From NCBI RefSeq assembly GCF_000768555.3, contig NZ_KN293980.1:452138-516137 (forward strand): a DNA stretch of 64,000 bases, written 5' to 3'. Shown here in pieces: positions 63,973-64,000 of this stretch (position 1 is the first letter of the stretch; each line of letters starts with the position of its first letter). The DNA comes from Roseovarius mucosus DSM 17069. Its GTDB lineage: Bacteria > Pseudomonadota > Alphaproteobacteria > Rhodobacterales > Rhodobacteraceae. The notes beneath the pieces were generated by a model. It was not told the origin of the DNA. It saw only the letters and a list, made by a program, of their open reading frames with translations, and ran no database searches. The translations under genes and the position numbers were made by a program.

Positions 63973-64000
63973 TCAGGCCTCCCGCATCGCGCGGGCCGCA
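63973..64000 (-). CDS. Probable [2Fe-2S] subunit, C-terminal end (partial)
   Basis: Only nine codons are in the window, reading ...AARAMREA-stop on the minus strand, 3 bases upstream of the molybdopterin subunit start. The tail and position fit an IorA-like Fe-S partner subunit, as in the 57.6 kb operon. Assignment rests on context and is uncertain. Confidence 0.45.

Overview
The window is ordinary chromosome from a Rhodobacteraceae (Roseobacter-group) alphaproteobacterium. This is inferred from gene content and order: ChvG kinase tail - HprK - RapZ - EIIA - HPr, EtfB-EtfA next to a PduO-type adenosyltransferase and a twin-transmembrane protein, a PutA without the N-terminal DNA-binding domain paired with an Lrp/AsnC regulator, and many TRAP, xanthine-dehydrogenase-like and demethylase-like genes. 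Base composition is GC-rich throughout. I see no CRISPR array, no intact insertion sequence and no rRNA.

Layout. 1-9.3 kb is core: regulatory phosphotransferase genes, an acyltransferase, 3-hydroxybutyryl-CoA dehydrogenase, a DUF6473 protein, electron transfer flavoprotein, cobalamin adenosyltransferase, a short-chain dehydrogenase and an SH3 protein. 9.5-14.3 kb holds parC, an inositol-monophosphatase-family gene, a GFA/rhomboid pair and a 5'-truncated LysE exporter remnant. 14.4-18.4 kb is the divergent putA / Lrp regulator pair, followed by tRNA-Leu(UAA). 18.7-23.8 kb is a methylated-amine catabolic island: a dimethylglycine/sarcosine-dehydrogenase-like flavoprotein divergent from an MttB-family methyltransferase, with a LysR regulator and a perfect palindrome between the divergent genes. 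24-30.5 kb is mixed accessory: a UGT-like glycosyltransferase plus sulfotransferase, a DMT exporter, a formamidase-family enzyme with extra cysteines, a CDGSH protein and a SAF-domain dehydrogenase. 30.6-32.9 kb is an ECF sigma / RskA-like anti-sigma pair divergent from a secreted DUF4394 protein, with the same candidate ECF promoter pattern facing both ways.

33.1-40.4 kb is the most interesting block. A two-component system is divergent from genes for a periplasmic PepSY protein, a cytochrome b561-like protein, a secreted poly-aspartate protein, a secreted DUF2271 protein with a flavinylation-like motif, a membrane PepSY-flavodoxin-ferredoxin-reductase-like protein (interrupted here by a one-base frameshift) and the flavin transferase ApbE. 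Together these look like an NADPH-driven, flavin-based electron route across the inner membrane. 40.5-44.0 kb, convergent to it, is an unexplained three-gene operon: an ABC exporter whose nucleotide-binding motifs are all lost, a P-loop DUF1611-like protein and an alpha/beta hydrolase. A decayed formylglycine-generating-enzyme pseudogene follows.

44.4-55.0 kb is a complete histidine-utilisation locus (hutIHGU, hutF-hutC) with a TRAP transporter directly downstream of hutU. HutF implies the five-step route through formylglutamate, finished by HutG. 55.4-64 kb holds two IorAB-type molybdenum hydroxylases (the first with a frameshifted large subunit, the second cut by the window end), a MATE exporter, an NTF2-like protein and a cysteine hydrolase. 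Starts were chosen from visible ribosome-binding sites and family N-termini; functions rest on motif recognition by eye, without database searches.
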